From the NCBI RefSeq assembly GCF_030812995.1, contig NZ_JAUSTT010000033.1, forward strand, positions 1 through 45,500: 45,500 nucleotides of DNA, given 5' to 3'. Under the pieces are notes generated by a model. The model saw nothing but the letters and a program-made list of their open reading frames with translations. It searched no databases and was not told the DNA's origin. Every line of letters begins with the position of its first letter. Position 1 is the first letter of the stretch. This document shows positions 15,608 through 23,480 of this stretch, piece by piece. Source of the DNA: Bacillus chungangensis. GTDB taxonomy: Bacteria; Bacillota; Bacilli; Bacillales; Bacillaceae_C. Made by a program: the position numbers and the translations under genes.

Positions 15608-16960
15608 TTATGATAAGAGAAACCACGATGCGATTGTAAAATAAATGATTAATGAGAAGATATCATTAATAGTTGTGATCAAGGGACCAGATGCAACAGC
15701 TGGATCAATGTGCAATCGATACAAAATCAGGGGGATAACTGTTCCAGACATCGTGCCAATCATTAATGTCAATAATAAGGAGCTTCCAACAACAACGCCC
15801 AGCATAAGATCGCCTTGCCACATATAGGCAATGATAGTCATTAGTATTCCACAAGCAAGTCCAATCATTAGACTAACAACAAATTCACGCAAAATAAGCT
15901 GGATGATTGCTTTCGCATCTAATTCTTCAGAAGTTAAACCGCGAACGACAATTGCTAGCGACTGTGTTCCGGTATTCCCGGTCATCCCAGCAATCATAGG
16001 CATAAAAAAAGCAAGCGCGACTACTTTTTCTAGTGTTTCCTCAAAGCTTGCGATAATGCTCCCAGAAACCAAACCGATAAATAAAAGAATAATAAGCCAC
16101 GGCAATCTTCGAAAAGCAGCTGTTGAGGGTCTCGTATGAAAGTCAATCGCCTTCCCAGAAGCAGCAAGCTTTTCAATATCCTCATTTGCTTCTTGATGCA
16201 AAATATCAAGGACATCATCAAATGTCACAATGCCAAGCAGGATGCCTTCATCGTTGACAACAGGGATCGCTAAAAAGTCATAGCGGCGCATGAGATGAGC
16301 AACTTCCTCTTGATCTGTCAGTACCGGAACAGTAATCACTCTTGAACACATGATATTTTTCATCGTTTCTTTCATATTGGCAAATAGTAAATCACGATAA
16401 GATACAACTCCAACAAGCCTGTGATCCTCATTAACAACATATATATAGTTAATGGTTTCAGCATAGACAGCGAAAGACTTGATTTTTTCTATCGCTTCTT
16501 GGACAAGATGGCTGCTATGAATCCAAACAAAACGGTTGGTCATGAGTCTGCCGGCAGTTTCAGGTGGATAGGTCATCAGATGCTGAACAAACGCTGCTTC
16601 CTCTTTCTTCATCCCTTGCAAAAAAGCCTTCATCTTATGTGGTGAGAGGTCATGAAGCAAAGGGGCTAGATCATCATTATCCATTTCATCCAACACTTGA
16701 TTTACTTTCTTTGTCGTTAGTTTTTTTAACAGCTCTAGCTGTTGACTGTGATTCAATTCTTTGATTAAATCAGCAATGACAGCAACGGAAAGGTGCTTTA
16801 AAAAATCAGTTTTTTGTGTATCAGGCAAGCTTGTAAAGATAAGTGCCAAGTCGTATGGTTGAAGATTTCTAGTAAGAGCAGCAAATTTCGCATCATTATT
16901 TGTTTTTAAGGCATTCATGATTAAAATTGGCAGCTTTTCAGATGATACATCATGAAGCAT
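15608..16960 (-). CDS. mgtE: MgtE magnesium transporter, full length
   Basis: A 450-aa complete MgtE: cytoplasmic N domain of helical repeats (about 1-130; LKKLTTKKVNQVLDEMDNDD), two CBS domains (about 135-260; YPPETAGRLMTNRF, VVSYRDLLFA, GIVTFDDVLDIL), a connecting helix, and five transmembrane helices (about 285-450) with GMTGNTGTQSLAIVVRG and DPAVASGPLITTINDI. It forms a homodimeric Mg2+ channel gated by cytosolic Mg2+. The start lies behind GAGGGAAAAAG. I looked for an M-box riboswitch upstream and did not find one. This is the second MgtE in the window; the copy at 272-1264 lacks the N domain. Confidence 0.93.
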   Translation of the reverse strand: MLHDVSSEKLPILIMNALKTNNDAKFAALTRNLQPYDLALIFTSLPDTQKTDFLKHLSVAVIADLIKELNHSQQLELLKKLTTKKVNQVLDEMDNDDLAPLLHDLSPHKMKAFLQGMKKEEAAFVQHLMTYPPETAGRLMTNRFVWIHSSHLVQEAIEKIKSFAVYAETINYIYVVNEDHRLVGVVSYRDLLFANMKETMKNIMCSRVITVPVLTDQEEVAHLMRRYDFLAIPVVNDEGILLGIVTFDDVLDILHQEANEDIEKLAASGKAIDFHTRPSTAAFRRLPWLIILLFIGLVSGSIIASFEETLEKVVALAFFMPMIAGMTGNTGTQSLAIVVRGLTSEELDAKAIIQLILREFVVSLMIGLACGILMTIIAYMWQGDLMLGVVVGSSLLLTLMIGTMSGTVIPLILYRLHIDPAVASGPLITTINDIFSLIIYFTIASWFLLS

Positions 16961-17196
16961 CTTTTTCCCTCCACTCTAGATATGCTTTTTATATATGTAT
17001 GGAAGAGCTAGTCCCGTTTATCACTATTCGAATAAATCTTCGAGATAATCTATTTTTTACAGTAATAGGACTATCTATAAGGATGTTCAAAAAAATCGCG
17101 ATTATGATGAAATTACTTATGTATTGTGTGGAAAATAATTGAGGTGTTCTAACTGTTGATAGGCAGGTTGTATGAAAACAAGCTTCAATGTTCAGT
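16961..17196. other. Intergenic upstream of mgtE, no gene seen
   Basis: Leader of the minus-strand mgtE; A/T-rich. No M-box and no credible ORF. Confidence 0.4.
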
Positions 17197-17476
17197 TTGG
17201 CATGGATATATTTATTAAAGCTTGGGCTACAGATTATGGGCTATTGGATTAAAAAATAGAAGGTTTTACGAGCGTCCCAACTGACATTATTACAGTAATC
17301 TTCATGTTATCAGTTTTTTCTCCTTGCAAAATCGTTGAAAGTGACTCCGATGGAGATAGCTTATCCAGCAGTATTAACAGGAATCGGTGCTGCTGGAACT
17401 TTCACAGTATATCACTATGTTTATCTGTATTAATTGCAGAATTCTCGGATTATTTAACTGGGTTTACGAAAAGTGA
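17197..17476 (+). pseudogene. Broken SMR-family multidrug transporter gene
   Basis: Conceptual translation gives pieces of one small multidrug-resistance protein in different frames: LAWIYLLKLGLQIMGYWIKK then a stop, EGFTSVPTDIITVIFMLSVF, then KVTPMEIAYPAVLTGIGAAG (the SMR signature region), and a last helix fragment ILGLFNWVYEK before TGA at 17474. The order and spacing match a roughly 105-aa SMR exporter. At least one stop and two frameshifts make it non-functional. It lies just outside the left edge of the A/T-rich island. Confidence 0.75.
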
Positions 17477-17581
17477 TAGGTGGGGAATCATTCACTAACC
17501 CTGATTAAGTAGTGAAAGGTTGATTTAACGGCATTCTTTCGATACTTAAAATGGATAAACCAACTTGAATTGATTAGGTTC

Positions 17582-17602
17582 TCCGCCAAAATTCCACCAA
17601 AG
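17582..17602 (+). repeat. Left copy of island-flanking repeat
   Basis: TCCGCCAAAATTCCACCAAAG here and TCCGCCAAAATCCCCGCTAAAG at 23259-23280 share 11 identical leading bases and the AAAG end. The right copy lies inside the 3' end of an integrase remnant, where attachment sites are often found. Candidate att remnant; short and imperfect. Confidence 0.4.
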
Positions 17603-17638
17603 AAATTTGGGAAGAACACTTATCATATCGGGTTTTAT

Positions 17639-17672
17639 GAGGGATATATTTTAAATATATTCCTCTTTTTTT
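17639..17672 (+). terminator. Terminator at the left island edge
   Basis: GAGGGATATATTT pairs with AATATATTCCTC, followed by seven Ts on the plus strand. Past the broken SMR gene; convergent with the AraC gene. Confidence 0.65.
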
Positions 17673-17720
17673 GTGCTCAAAATAACACTCAATAGGAAAT
17701 ATTGCTAATTTTAGATTTAT

Positions 17721-18626
17721 TTATTTTTGAAATTTTTTCCTAAATTTTAAAGGGGATAGTTTGTATTGTAGTCTAAATTGTTCAACAAAGTAGCTTATTG
17801 TACCAAAGCCGCATTGCTCACTGATTGCTGAAATAGATTCATCAGTATTTATTACTAATTCTTGCGCAATTTGTAAACGATATGCATTAATGTATTGTAT
17901 TGGTGACATCTTTGTATATTTTTGAAAAATCTCATTACAGAATGTTTTACTAATATGAGCATAATCAGTTAAATCTTTAATCATTATTTTTTGGGTATAG
18001 TTCTGATGAATGAAAGAAAGTAACTTGTTTAGAGTATTGAAATATTCTGATTCTGTAAAATTGTGTGTTCCATCGAATTTAAGAACGATCTCTTCAATGA
18101 TCAAATTAATTAGATTAATTACTTGAAAATAATTTGTAGAATCAGTTTCTTTAACTAAATCAGTTGTTTGAGTAGGAATCTCATTTAGGATGGAACTTAG
18201 ATATTTTGAGAAATTCCCAACCATCGGTAGTTTGTAATAAATAAAATTGGGATTTTCCAAAATAGGTTTGATATAGTCTTCAATAATCTTAGGATGTAGA
18301 AAATCTAAATCAAAATTAATACATAAAGTTTTTGCATTTCCATCGATTGCTGAAGAGCTATGGAATTTATTACTATTTAGGAATAGTATATCTTTTTTAC
18401 CAACTCTAACAGACTCGCCGTCAATCAGAAATTCTAGTGTTCCTTCGTAAACCCAACTAATTTGTAGCTCTTTGTGCCAATGAAGTGGCATAAAATCATG
18501 ACGTTCAAAATCATATTCAATTACATAAGGAATGATTGAAAAACCTACTGAATGATAGGTCAAGTGTTCTTCTAACGTTTCATCTAAATTAATTGGCAAA
18601 TATCTATCCATTCTTTCCATCTCCAT
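17721..18626 (-). CDS. AraC-family transcriptional regulator with cupin domain
   Basis: A 301-aa regulator: N-terminal cupin-type effector domain (about 25-110; HDFMPLHWHKELQISWVYEG, and a FLNSNKFHS segment) and a C-terminal double helix-turn-helix (about 205-300; YTQKIMIKDLTDYAHISKT and ISEQCGFGTISYFVEQFR). It is divergent from the M20-EamA-RidA-ammonia-lyase operon, with about 300 bases between the starts, which is the usual layout for a local AraC activator. Candidate operators are three AATTACGA repeats in that spacer. The inducer is unknown; the cupin and the genes it faces suggest a small amino-acid-derived compound. A/T-rich codon use like the operon it faces. Confidence 0.9.
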   Translation of the reverse strand: MEMERMDRYLPINLDETLEEHLTYHSVGFSIIPYVIEYDFERHDFMPLHWHKELQISWVYEGTLEFLIDGESVRVGKKDILFLNSNKFHSSSAIDGNAKTLCINFDLDFLHPKIIEDYIKPILENPNFIYYKLPMVGNFSKYLSSILNEIPTQTTDLVKETDSTNYFQVINLINLIIEEIVLKFDGTHNFTESEYFNTLNKLLSFIHQNYTQKIMIKDLTDYAHISKTFCNEIFQKYTKMSPIQYINAYRLQIAQELVINTDESISAISEQCGFGTISYFVEQFRLQYKLSPLKFRKKFQK

Positions 18627-18641
18627 TCAAATTATAAAATC

Positions 18642-18798
18642 AATTACGACATTTCTTTAAATTACGATGAAATGGATTTATCTAAATTTAAATAGATTAT
18701 AGCATTATTCCAGCATTTTTCCCACATTTTCAATAGAAAAAGTTTAAAAACAGACGGGGAATATGAAAGTCAATAATTCATCTTCGGTCAATTACGAT
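18642..18798. promoter_or_regulatory. AATTACGA repeats, candidate AraC operators
   Basis: AATTACGA occurs at 18642-18649, 18660-18667 and 18790-18797 in the divergent spacer, always in the same orientation. The first two are 18 bp apart beside the AraC gene start; the third is upstream of the peptidase operon. The last two extend as AATTACGATNAAAT. Confidence 0.4.
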
Positions 18799-18845
18799 AA
18801 AATAAAAATTAATCCTAATAGAATATGATGATAAAATCCATTAAA

Positions 18846-18860
18846 ATGTAAGCGTAAACA
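18846..18860 (+). promoter_or_regulatory. cre site (CcpA binding) upstream of the peptidase operon
   Basis: ATGTAAGCGTAAACA fits the Bacillus cre consensus WTGNAANCGNWNNCW at every fixed position. It lies 67 bases before the M20 start codon, probably at or just after the transcription start, which implies repression by good carbon sources. Confidence 0.65.
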
Positions 18861-18927
18861 ACAATTGCGCAATAGTTTCAAATGAATCGATCGGTTAAAT
18901 AAATTTATGAGAAAAGGAGAAACAAAA

Positions 18928-20082
18928 ATGAGTAAATCAGAATTACTAGATCAATTAGTTGAATGGAGACACTATCTTCATATGCATCCAGAAACAGGGT
19001 TTGAAGAAGTAAACACTTCAAAATTTATTGCAGAAAAAATGAAAGAAATGGGCTACGACGTTCATACAGGAATTGGTAAAACTGGTGTAGTTGCTAGCTT
19101 AACAAGTGGGAATAGTGATAAAGCTATCGGGATTCGAGCTGACATGGACGCCTTAAATATTGTAGAACAAACAGGACTTCCTTACGCTTCAAAAACTCAT
19201 GGAAAAATGCATGCATGTGGGCATGACGGGCATGTTACTACAGCATTAGGTGCAGCAAAAATTTTAGCTGAAAGTAAAGATTTTAATGGAACTGTACGCT
19301 TTATCTTCCAACCGGCAGAAGAACATGGAAAAGGTGCTTTAGCAATGTTAGAAGATGGTCTCTTTGAACGATTCCCAATCGATGAATTTTACGGTTTACA
19401 CAATATGCCAAATTTACCAGAAGGAGAAATTCATTCCAAAGTTGGACCAATTATGGGTAGTGAAGATAATTTCGAAATCAAAATTAAAGGTATTGGTGGT
19501 CATGCTTCTGCTCCACAAATGGGAAAGGATCCATTGGTAACAGCTTCAGAAATTATCCTAGCTTTACAAACAATTGTCGCTAGAAATGTAGACCCTGTTG
19601 ATACTGCTGTTGTTTCATGTACTGAAATTCATACGGATGGAATTATTAATGCGATTCCTTCTAATGTTGTAATTACAGGTGATACTCGTAGCTACCGTCC
19701 AGAAGTACAAGCATTATTGGAAAAACGTATGCGCTTAATTTGTGAAAAGATCTGTGAAGCAAATGAGGTAGAATGTGAGTTTAGTTACTCAAATTCATTT
19801 ATCCCAACCGTTAACTGGGAAAAATGCCACAATGTTGCTGTTCAAGCGGCTAAAAATGTATTAGGTGAAGATAAAGTAAATCCTAACGCTAACCCAACCA
19901 TGGTATCAGAAGATTTTGGACACTTTTTAGATATTATGCCAGGATGCTTTGTTTTCTTAGGAGGTCAACGTGAAGGTGTTGAACCATATCCACTTCACCA
20001 TGCTAAATTTGATTATAAAGAAGAAAACCTTCTAAGAGGTGCAGAATTTTTTGCTGAAATCGTTCGTCTAACACTAAAATAA
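18928..20082 (+). CDS. M20-family amidohydrolase/peptidase
   Basis: A 384-aa metal-dependent amidohydrolase of the M20D (hippurate hydrolase/N-acyl-amino acid deacylase) group. Metal ligands and catalytic residues are visible: ACGHDGH (about 94-100), QPAEEHGKG (about 129-137), GLHNMP, GIGGHASAPQ and the C-terminal PLHHAKFD. A dimerisation (lid) domain lies between about 180 and 290. An in-frame ATG at 18907 is possible, but ATG 18928 follows AAAGGAG at ideal spacing and gives the normal MSKSELLDQLVEWRHYLHMHPE start. It is the first gene of a four-gene operon. Inferred role: release of 2,3-diaminopropionate or a related amino acid from an N-acyl or amide-linked form. Confidence 0.92.
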   Translation: MSKSELLDQLVEWRHYLHMHPETGFEEVNTSKFIAEKMKEMGYDVHTGIGKTGVVASLTSGNSDKAIGIRADMDALNIVEQTGLPYASKTHGKMHACGHDGHVTTALGAAKILAESKDFNGTVRFIFQPAEEHGKGALAMLEDGLFERFPIDEFYGLHNMPNLPEGEIHSKVGPIMGSEDNFEIKIKGIGGHASAPQMGKDPLVTASEIILALQTIVARNVDPVDTAVVSCTEIHTDGIINAIPSNVVITGDTRSYRPEVQALLEKRMRLICEKICEANEVECEFSYSNSFIPTVNWEKCHNVAVQAAKNVLGEDKVNPNANPTMVSEDFGHFLDIMPGCFVFLGGQREGVEPYPLHHAKFDYKEENLLRGAEFFAEIVRLTLK

Positions 20083-20104
20083 TAAACTTAAAGGAGAAAT
20101 CCGA

Positions 20105-21031
20105 GTGAGTATTAAAGGAAGAACTAAAGGAATAATGCTTGCTGCAACGGGAGCCTCTCTTTGGGGAATAAATGGTGCCTTTGCAGATGTTGTTTTCTCT
20201 CAATTTAATGCCCCTGTAGAATGGGTAGTTGGAACTCGATTGCTGATGGCAGGATTCTTAATTTTGCTTTATGCGAAATTTATATTGAAAAAAGATGTAT
20301 TTTCAATTCTTCGATCAAAAAAGGATATTCTTACACTATGCTTATTTGGTCTTATTGGAATGATTGGTTGTCAATATCTATTCTTTTTATCAATTGGAAC
20401 AAATGGAGCTGGTTTAGCTACTATATTACAGTTTACATCTCCAATCTTTATCTACTTTTACCTAGTTTTAAGAAAAGAAAAAAATGTATATATTCAAGAA
20501 GTTCTATATATCGTTCTTACATTTGTAGGTGTATTTCTAATTGTAACCCGTGCAAACTTTGGTCAATTAGATGTTAGCACTTCTGGTTTATTAATCGGTA
20601 TAGGTTCAGCAATTGGTGTTGCCTTTTATACTTTACAACCACGTCGTATTTTAAAAGAATATGGGGCCCCTATTGTAGTTGGTTGGGGAATGCTAATTGG
20701 AGGAGGAGCTTTTCAATTCGTTCATCCAATATGGCGACCAGGATTTGATGTCGATTTTAAAGTAATTCTTTATATGGCCTTCATCATTGTTGTAGGCACT
20801 GCCGTGGCATTTAGTTGTTATTTGGGAAGTGTTAATTATATTGAAGCTTCTCTTTCTAATATTATTGCAGCTTTAGAACCATTACTTGCAAATATTTTAA
20901 CACCCCTATTACTCGGTCAATCTTGGACAATTATTCAAGTTATCGGAATTGCTATAGTTTTAATATCAGTTATTCTGTTTGCTAATTATGGTGAAAAAGT
21001 TAGAAAGAAAACAAGTTTAGAAGTTAGTTAA
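20105..21031 (+). CDS. EamA (DMT) family transporter
   Basis: A 308-aa membrane protein with ten hydrophobic segments in two EamA repeats (about 8-140 and 155-292). The repeats are seen in the GASLWGINGAFADVVF and VGTRLLMAGFLIL segments of the first half and FYTLQPRRIL, VGTAVAFSCYLGSVNYIEASLSNIIAALEPLLANILTP of the second. EamA proteins export or import amino acids and related metabolites. GTG start after AAAGGAG, 22 bases past the peptidase stop. Within this operon it is the only transporter, so it may carry the substrate in or excess product out; direction cannot be told from sequence. Confidence 0.9.
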   Translation: MSIKGRTKGIMLAATGASLWGINGAFADVVFSQFNAPVEWVVGTRLLMAGFLILLYAKFILKKDVFSILRSKKDILTLCLFGLIGMIGCQYLFFLSIGTNGAGLATILQFTSPIFIYFYLVLRKEKNVYIQEVLYIVLTFVGVFLIVTRANFGQLDVSTSGLLIGIGSAIGVAFYTLQPRRILKEYGAPIVVGWGMLIGGGAFQFVHPIWRPGFDVDFKVILYMAFIIVVGTAVAFSCYLGSVNYIEASLSNIIAALEPLLANILTPLLLGQSWTIIQVIGIAIVLISVILFANYGEKVRKKTSLEVS

Positions 21032-21182
21032 ATAATTATATAAATACGTTACGCTATTCTTTTAATCTACAATTCTAAAAAGTCGATAGTTATTATCACT
21101 ATTTAAAATTATTGATAAATAAGTTGAAAATAGCCGTAAAGTATTATATTTAATAAATTTATTTGAAAAGGGAGAATTTATT

Positions 21183-21563
21183 ATGAACCAAAAAATTGAA
21201 TCACAAAAAGCACCTGCTGCTATTGGACCTTATTCACAAGCAATTAAAGCAGAAAATACAATTTATATTTCTGGTCAATTACCAATTGATGCAACAACAG
21301 GAGAATTTGCTGGAAATGATATTAAGAGTCAAACAAAACAATCTCTAGAAAATATCAAAGCAGTTTTAGCAGAAGTTGAAGCAGATATGTCTGATGTTGT
21401 AAAAACAACTGTTTTGATGAAAAATATTGCTGATTTTGGCGATATGAATGAAGTTTATGCTAATTACTTTACTGGCACCTGCCCAGCTAGAGCAGCGTAT
21501 CAAGTAGCAGCTCTTCCAAAAGATGCTTTAGTTGAAATTGAAGCTATTGCTGTAATTAAGTAG
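21183..21563 (+). CDS. RidA-family enamine/imine deaminase
   Basis: A 126-aa protein of the RidA (YjgF/YER057c/UK114) family. Conserved blocks: APAAIGPYSQAIKAEN, ISGQLPID, QSLENIKAVLAE, and CPARAAYQVAALPKDALVEIEAIA with the catalytic Arg103 and the following Glu. RidA hydrolyses 2-aminoacrylate and related imines released by PLP enzymes. Its place directly before diaminopropionate ammonia-lyase, which passes through 2-aminoacrylate, fits this exactly. Good RBS (AAAAGGGAGAA) and a 150-base gap after the EamA gene, which could hold a secondary promoter. Confidence 0.95.
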   Translation: MNQKIESQKAPAAIGPYSQAIKAENTIYISGQLPIDATTGEFAGNDIKSQTKQSLENIKAVLAEVEADMSDVVKTTVLMKNIADFGDMNEVYANYFTGTCPARAAYQVAALPKDALVEIEAIAVIK

Positions 21564-21601
21564 TTAGTTTATATTAAGTTTTATTTACAAGGGGGATACA
21601 A

Positions 21602-22810
21602 ATGACTGATCTAATTAAAGCAGTTCACTATGATAGAAAAGAAACATCAAATAAAACTTCTATCAAAAAGTTTGGTAAAAATAGTACAAAAAAAATTTGG
21701 GAGTTTCATAAAAGCTTTCCAGAATATAATGAAACACCATTAGTAGATTTAAAAAATCTTGCTAAAAATCTTGGTGTTGATAAAATTTACGTCAAAGATG
21801 AAAGCTATCGTTTTAATTTAAATGCGTTCAAAGTACTAGGAGGCAGCTATTGTTTAGGCTCCATTATTGCTGATAAGTTAGGTTTAGACATTAGCGAATT
21901 ACCTTATGAAAAAATCAGTAGTGATGAAGTAAAGCAAAAATTAGGCGAGATTACTTTTGTAACTGCTACAGATGGAAATCATGGACGAGGAATTGCTTGG
22001 ACTGCTAATCGTTTAGGCCAAAAAAGTGTAGTATATATGCCTAGAGGAAGCTCCGAAGAAAGATTAAATAATATTAAATCTTTGGGATCAGATGCTAGTA
22101 TTTTAGATTTGAATTATGATGATGCTGTACGATTTGCTAGTGAAAGCGGACAAAAAAATGGTTGGATTTTAGCTCAAGACACCGCTTGGGAAGGATATGA
22201 AGATATCCCTTCTCGTATTATGCAAGGATACACTACCATAGGAAATGAAATTATGAAGCAATTACAAGAAACTAAACCAACTCATATCTTTTTACAAGCC
22301 GGAGTTGGTGCGATGGCTGGCGCAATAACTGCTTTCTTTGCTGATTTTTATGCTGATGACGAACAACCTATTATTGTAATTGTTGAACCAGATAAAGCTG
22401 ATTGTATCTTCAGAACAGCAAGTGAAAAAGATGGACAACTTCATAGTGTTACTGGAGATATGGATACTATCATGGCTGGTCTAGCTTGTGGTGAACCATG
22501 TACTATTGGTTGGGATATTCTCCGTGACTATGCCGATTGTTTCATCTCTATGCCTGATAATATAGCTGCTAAAGGCATGAGAATTTTAGGTAATCCATTA
22601 GCTGATGATACTAAAATCGTTTCAGGTGAAAGTGGTGCTGCAACATTAGGTCTTGTAGCAGAAGTACTTCAAAACAAAGACCTAGATTGGTTAAAAAATC
22701 AATTAAAAATGGATGCCAACTCAAAAATCTTATGTCTTTCAACAGAAGGAGATACAGATCAAGAAAACTATCGCAAAATTGTTTGGGATGGTTTAAATCC
22801 CAGTTTCTAA
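21602..22810 (+). CDS. dpaL: Diaminopropionate ammonia-lyase (YgeX-like)
   Basis: A 402-aa PLP enzyme of fold type II that converts 2,3-diaminopropionate to pyruvate and two ammonia. Schiff-base Lys77 lies in FNLNAFKVLGGSY, matching the Lys77 known for the E. coli enzyme. The Asp of ATDGNHGRGIAW (about Asp124) corresponds to the second catalytic acid. A glycine-rich phosphate-binding loop QAGVGAMAGAI (about 232-242) and GESGAATLG near the C terminus complete the signature. Length matches the family (about 400 aa). RBS AAGGGGG precedes ATG by 6 bases. In E. coli ygeX is also next to an M20 peptidase gene (ygeY), which supports linking the two functions here. Confidence 0.93.
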   Translation: MTDLIKAVHYDRKETSNKTSIKKFGKNSTKKIWEFHKSFPEYNETPLVDLKNLAKNLGVDKIYVKDESYRFNLNAFKVLGGSYCLGSIIADKLGLDISELPYEKISSDEVKQKLGEITFVTATDGNHGRGIAWTANRLGQKSVVYMPRGSSEERLNNIKSLGSDASILDLNYDDAVRFASESGQKNGWILAQDTAWEGYEDIPSRIMQGYTTIGNEIMKQLQETKPTHIFLQAGVGAMAGAITAFFADFYADDEQPIIVIVEPDKADCIFRTASEKDGQLHSVTGDMDTIMAGLACGEPCTIGWDILRDYADCFISMPDNIAAKGMRILGNPLADDTKIVSGESGAATLGLVAEVLQNKDLDWLKNQLKMDANSKILCLSTEGDTDQENYRKIVWDGLNPSF

Positions 22811-22881
22811 ACGAATTATTTTGTAATCAAAATATTTTTGAAACAAATCTATTACTTACCTAAATTAACTGTTCAATTTAT

Positions 22882-22923
22882 AAACCTCATGGCATTTATG
22901 TACTTACGTATGCCATGAGGTTT
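22882..22923 (+). terminator. Terminator of the diaminopropionate operon
   Basis: AAACCTCATGGCAT and ATGCCATGAGGTTT, a perfect 14-bp stem with a 14-base loop, 71 bases past the ammonia-lyase stop. The T-tail is weak. Confidence 0.7.
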
Positions 22924-22969
22924 ATATTACACAAATATCCTTATAAAACAATAGCTACAATAATATCAT

Positions 22970-23297
22970 TGCTCGATATGCCAAGTTTGCTGGTGTTCAT
23001 GTTATTCAACCAAAAGGATTACAATACTCACATGCTTTGTACTTGATTAATGAATTTAATGTTTCTGTTCTAGTTCTTTCTAAACGATTAGGACATTCCA
23101 GTCCAGAAGTTACGTTAAAACACTACTCCCATTTATGGGTAAATATGGATTAAATTGTAACAGAGCAAATGACTGGCAACATCATTATTCATACTTCTGA
23201 AAAATCAAGAATACATTTTAACGGCAACCAAGTCGTAAAAAAAGAAAAAAATAAAAGTTCCGCCAAAATCCCCGCTAAAGTGGTAGTCAGGACTTAA
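22970..23297 (+). pseudogene. C-terminal remnant of a tyrosine integrase
   Basis: Translation gives RYAKFAGVHVIQPKGLQYSH, then ALYLINEFNVSVLVLSKRLG, HSSPEVTLKHYSHLWVNMD, an in-frame stop (23151), and MTGNII...HFNGNQVVKKEK to a stop at 23295. These are the last blocks of a phage/ICE tyrosine recombinase: box II (normally HxLRHSHA, here QPKGLQYSHA with the catalytic Arg replaced), LGHSS, and the KHYSHL block with the active tyrosine. The N-terminal two thirds are absent. It was probably the integrase that brought in the neighbouring island, and its 3' end contains the right flanking repeat. Confidence 0.85.
23259..23280 (+). repeat. Right copy of island-flanking repeat
   Basis: TCCGCCAAAATCCCCGCTAAAG, similar to 17582-17602. 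Directly after it, 23281-23350 contains an inverted repeat around AACGTTGATATCAACGT and the GGTGGGGATAACTGAAA end seen in the dispersed ATCCCAC repeat family. Confidence 0.4.
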
Positions 23298-23480
23298 AAA
23301 CGTTGATATCAACGTCTGACTATCACCTTCTACCTTTGGTGGGGATAACTGAAATTGCCTATTCATCATAAATATTAGAGGCGAGAGATACCCGCCTCAA
23401 ACATCGATACTGAACATTAGCTTTTGTTTGAAATTGCAGAATAGAGAAGTTATAGGCCACGAAATCTGCTGATCTGTCTC
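23298..23480. other. Intergenic between integrase remnant and symporter
   Basis: Holds a palindromic region, a fragment resembling the dispersed GTGGGGGAT repeat, and a small stem GAGGCG...CGCCTC (about 23381-23400) that could be a weak terminator for the minus-strand symporter. No gene. Confidence 0.4.

Noticed and set aside
18907-18927. ATG 18907 as the start of the M20 peptidase
   Set aside because: It lies before the AAAGGAG that serves ATG 18928, and would add residues not seen in the family.
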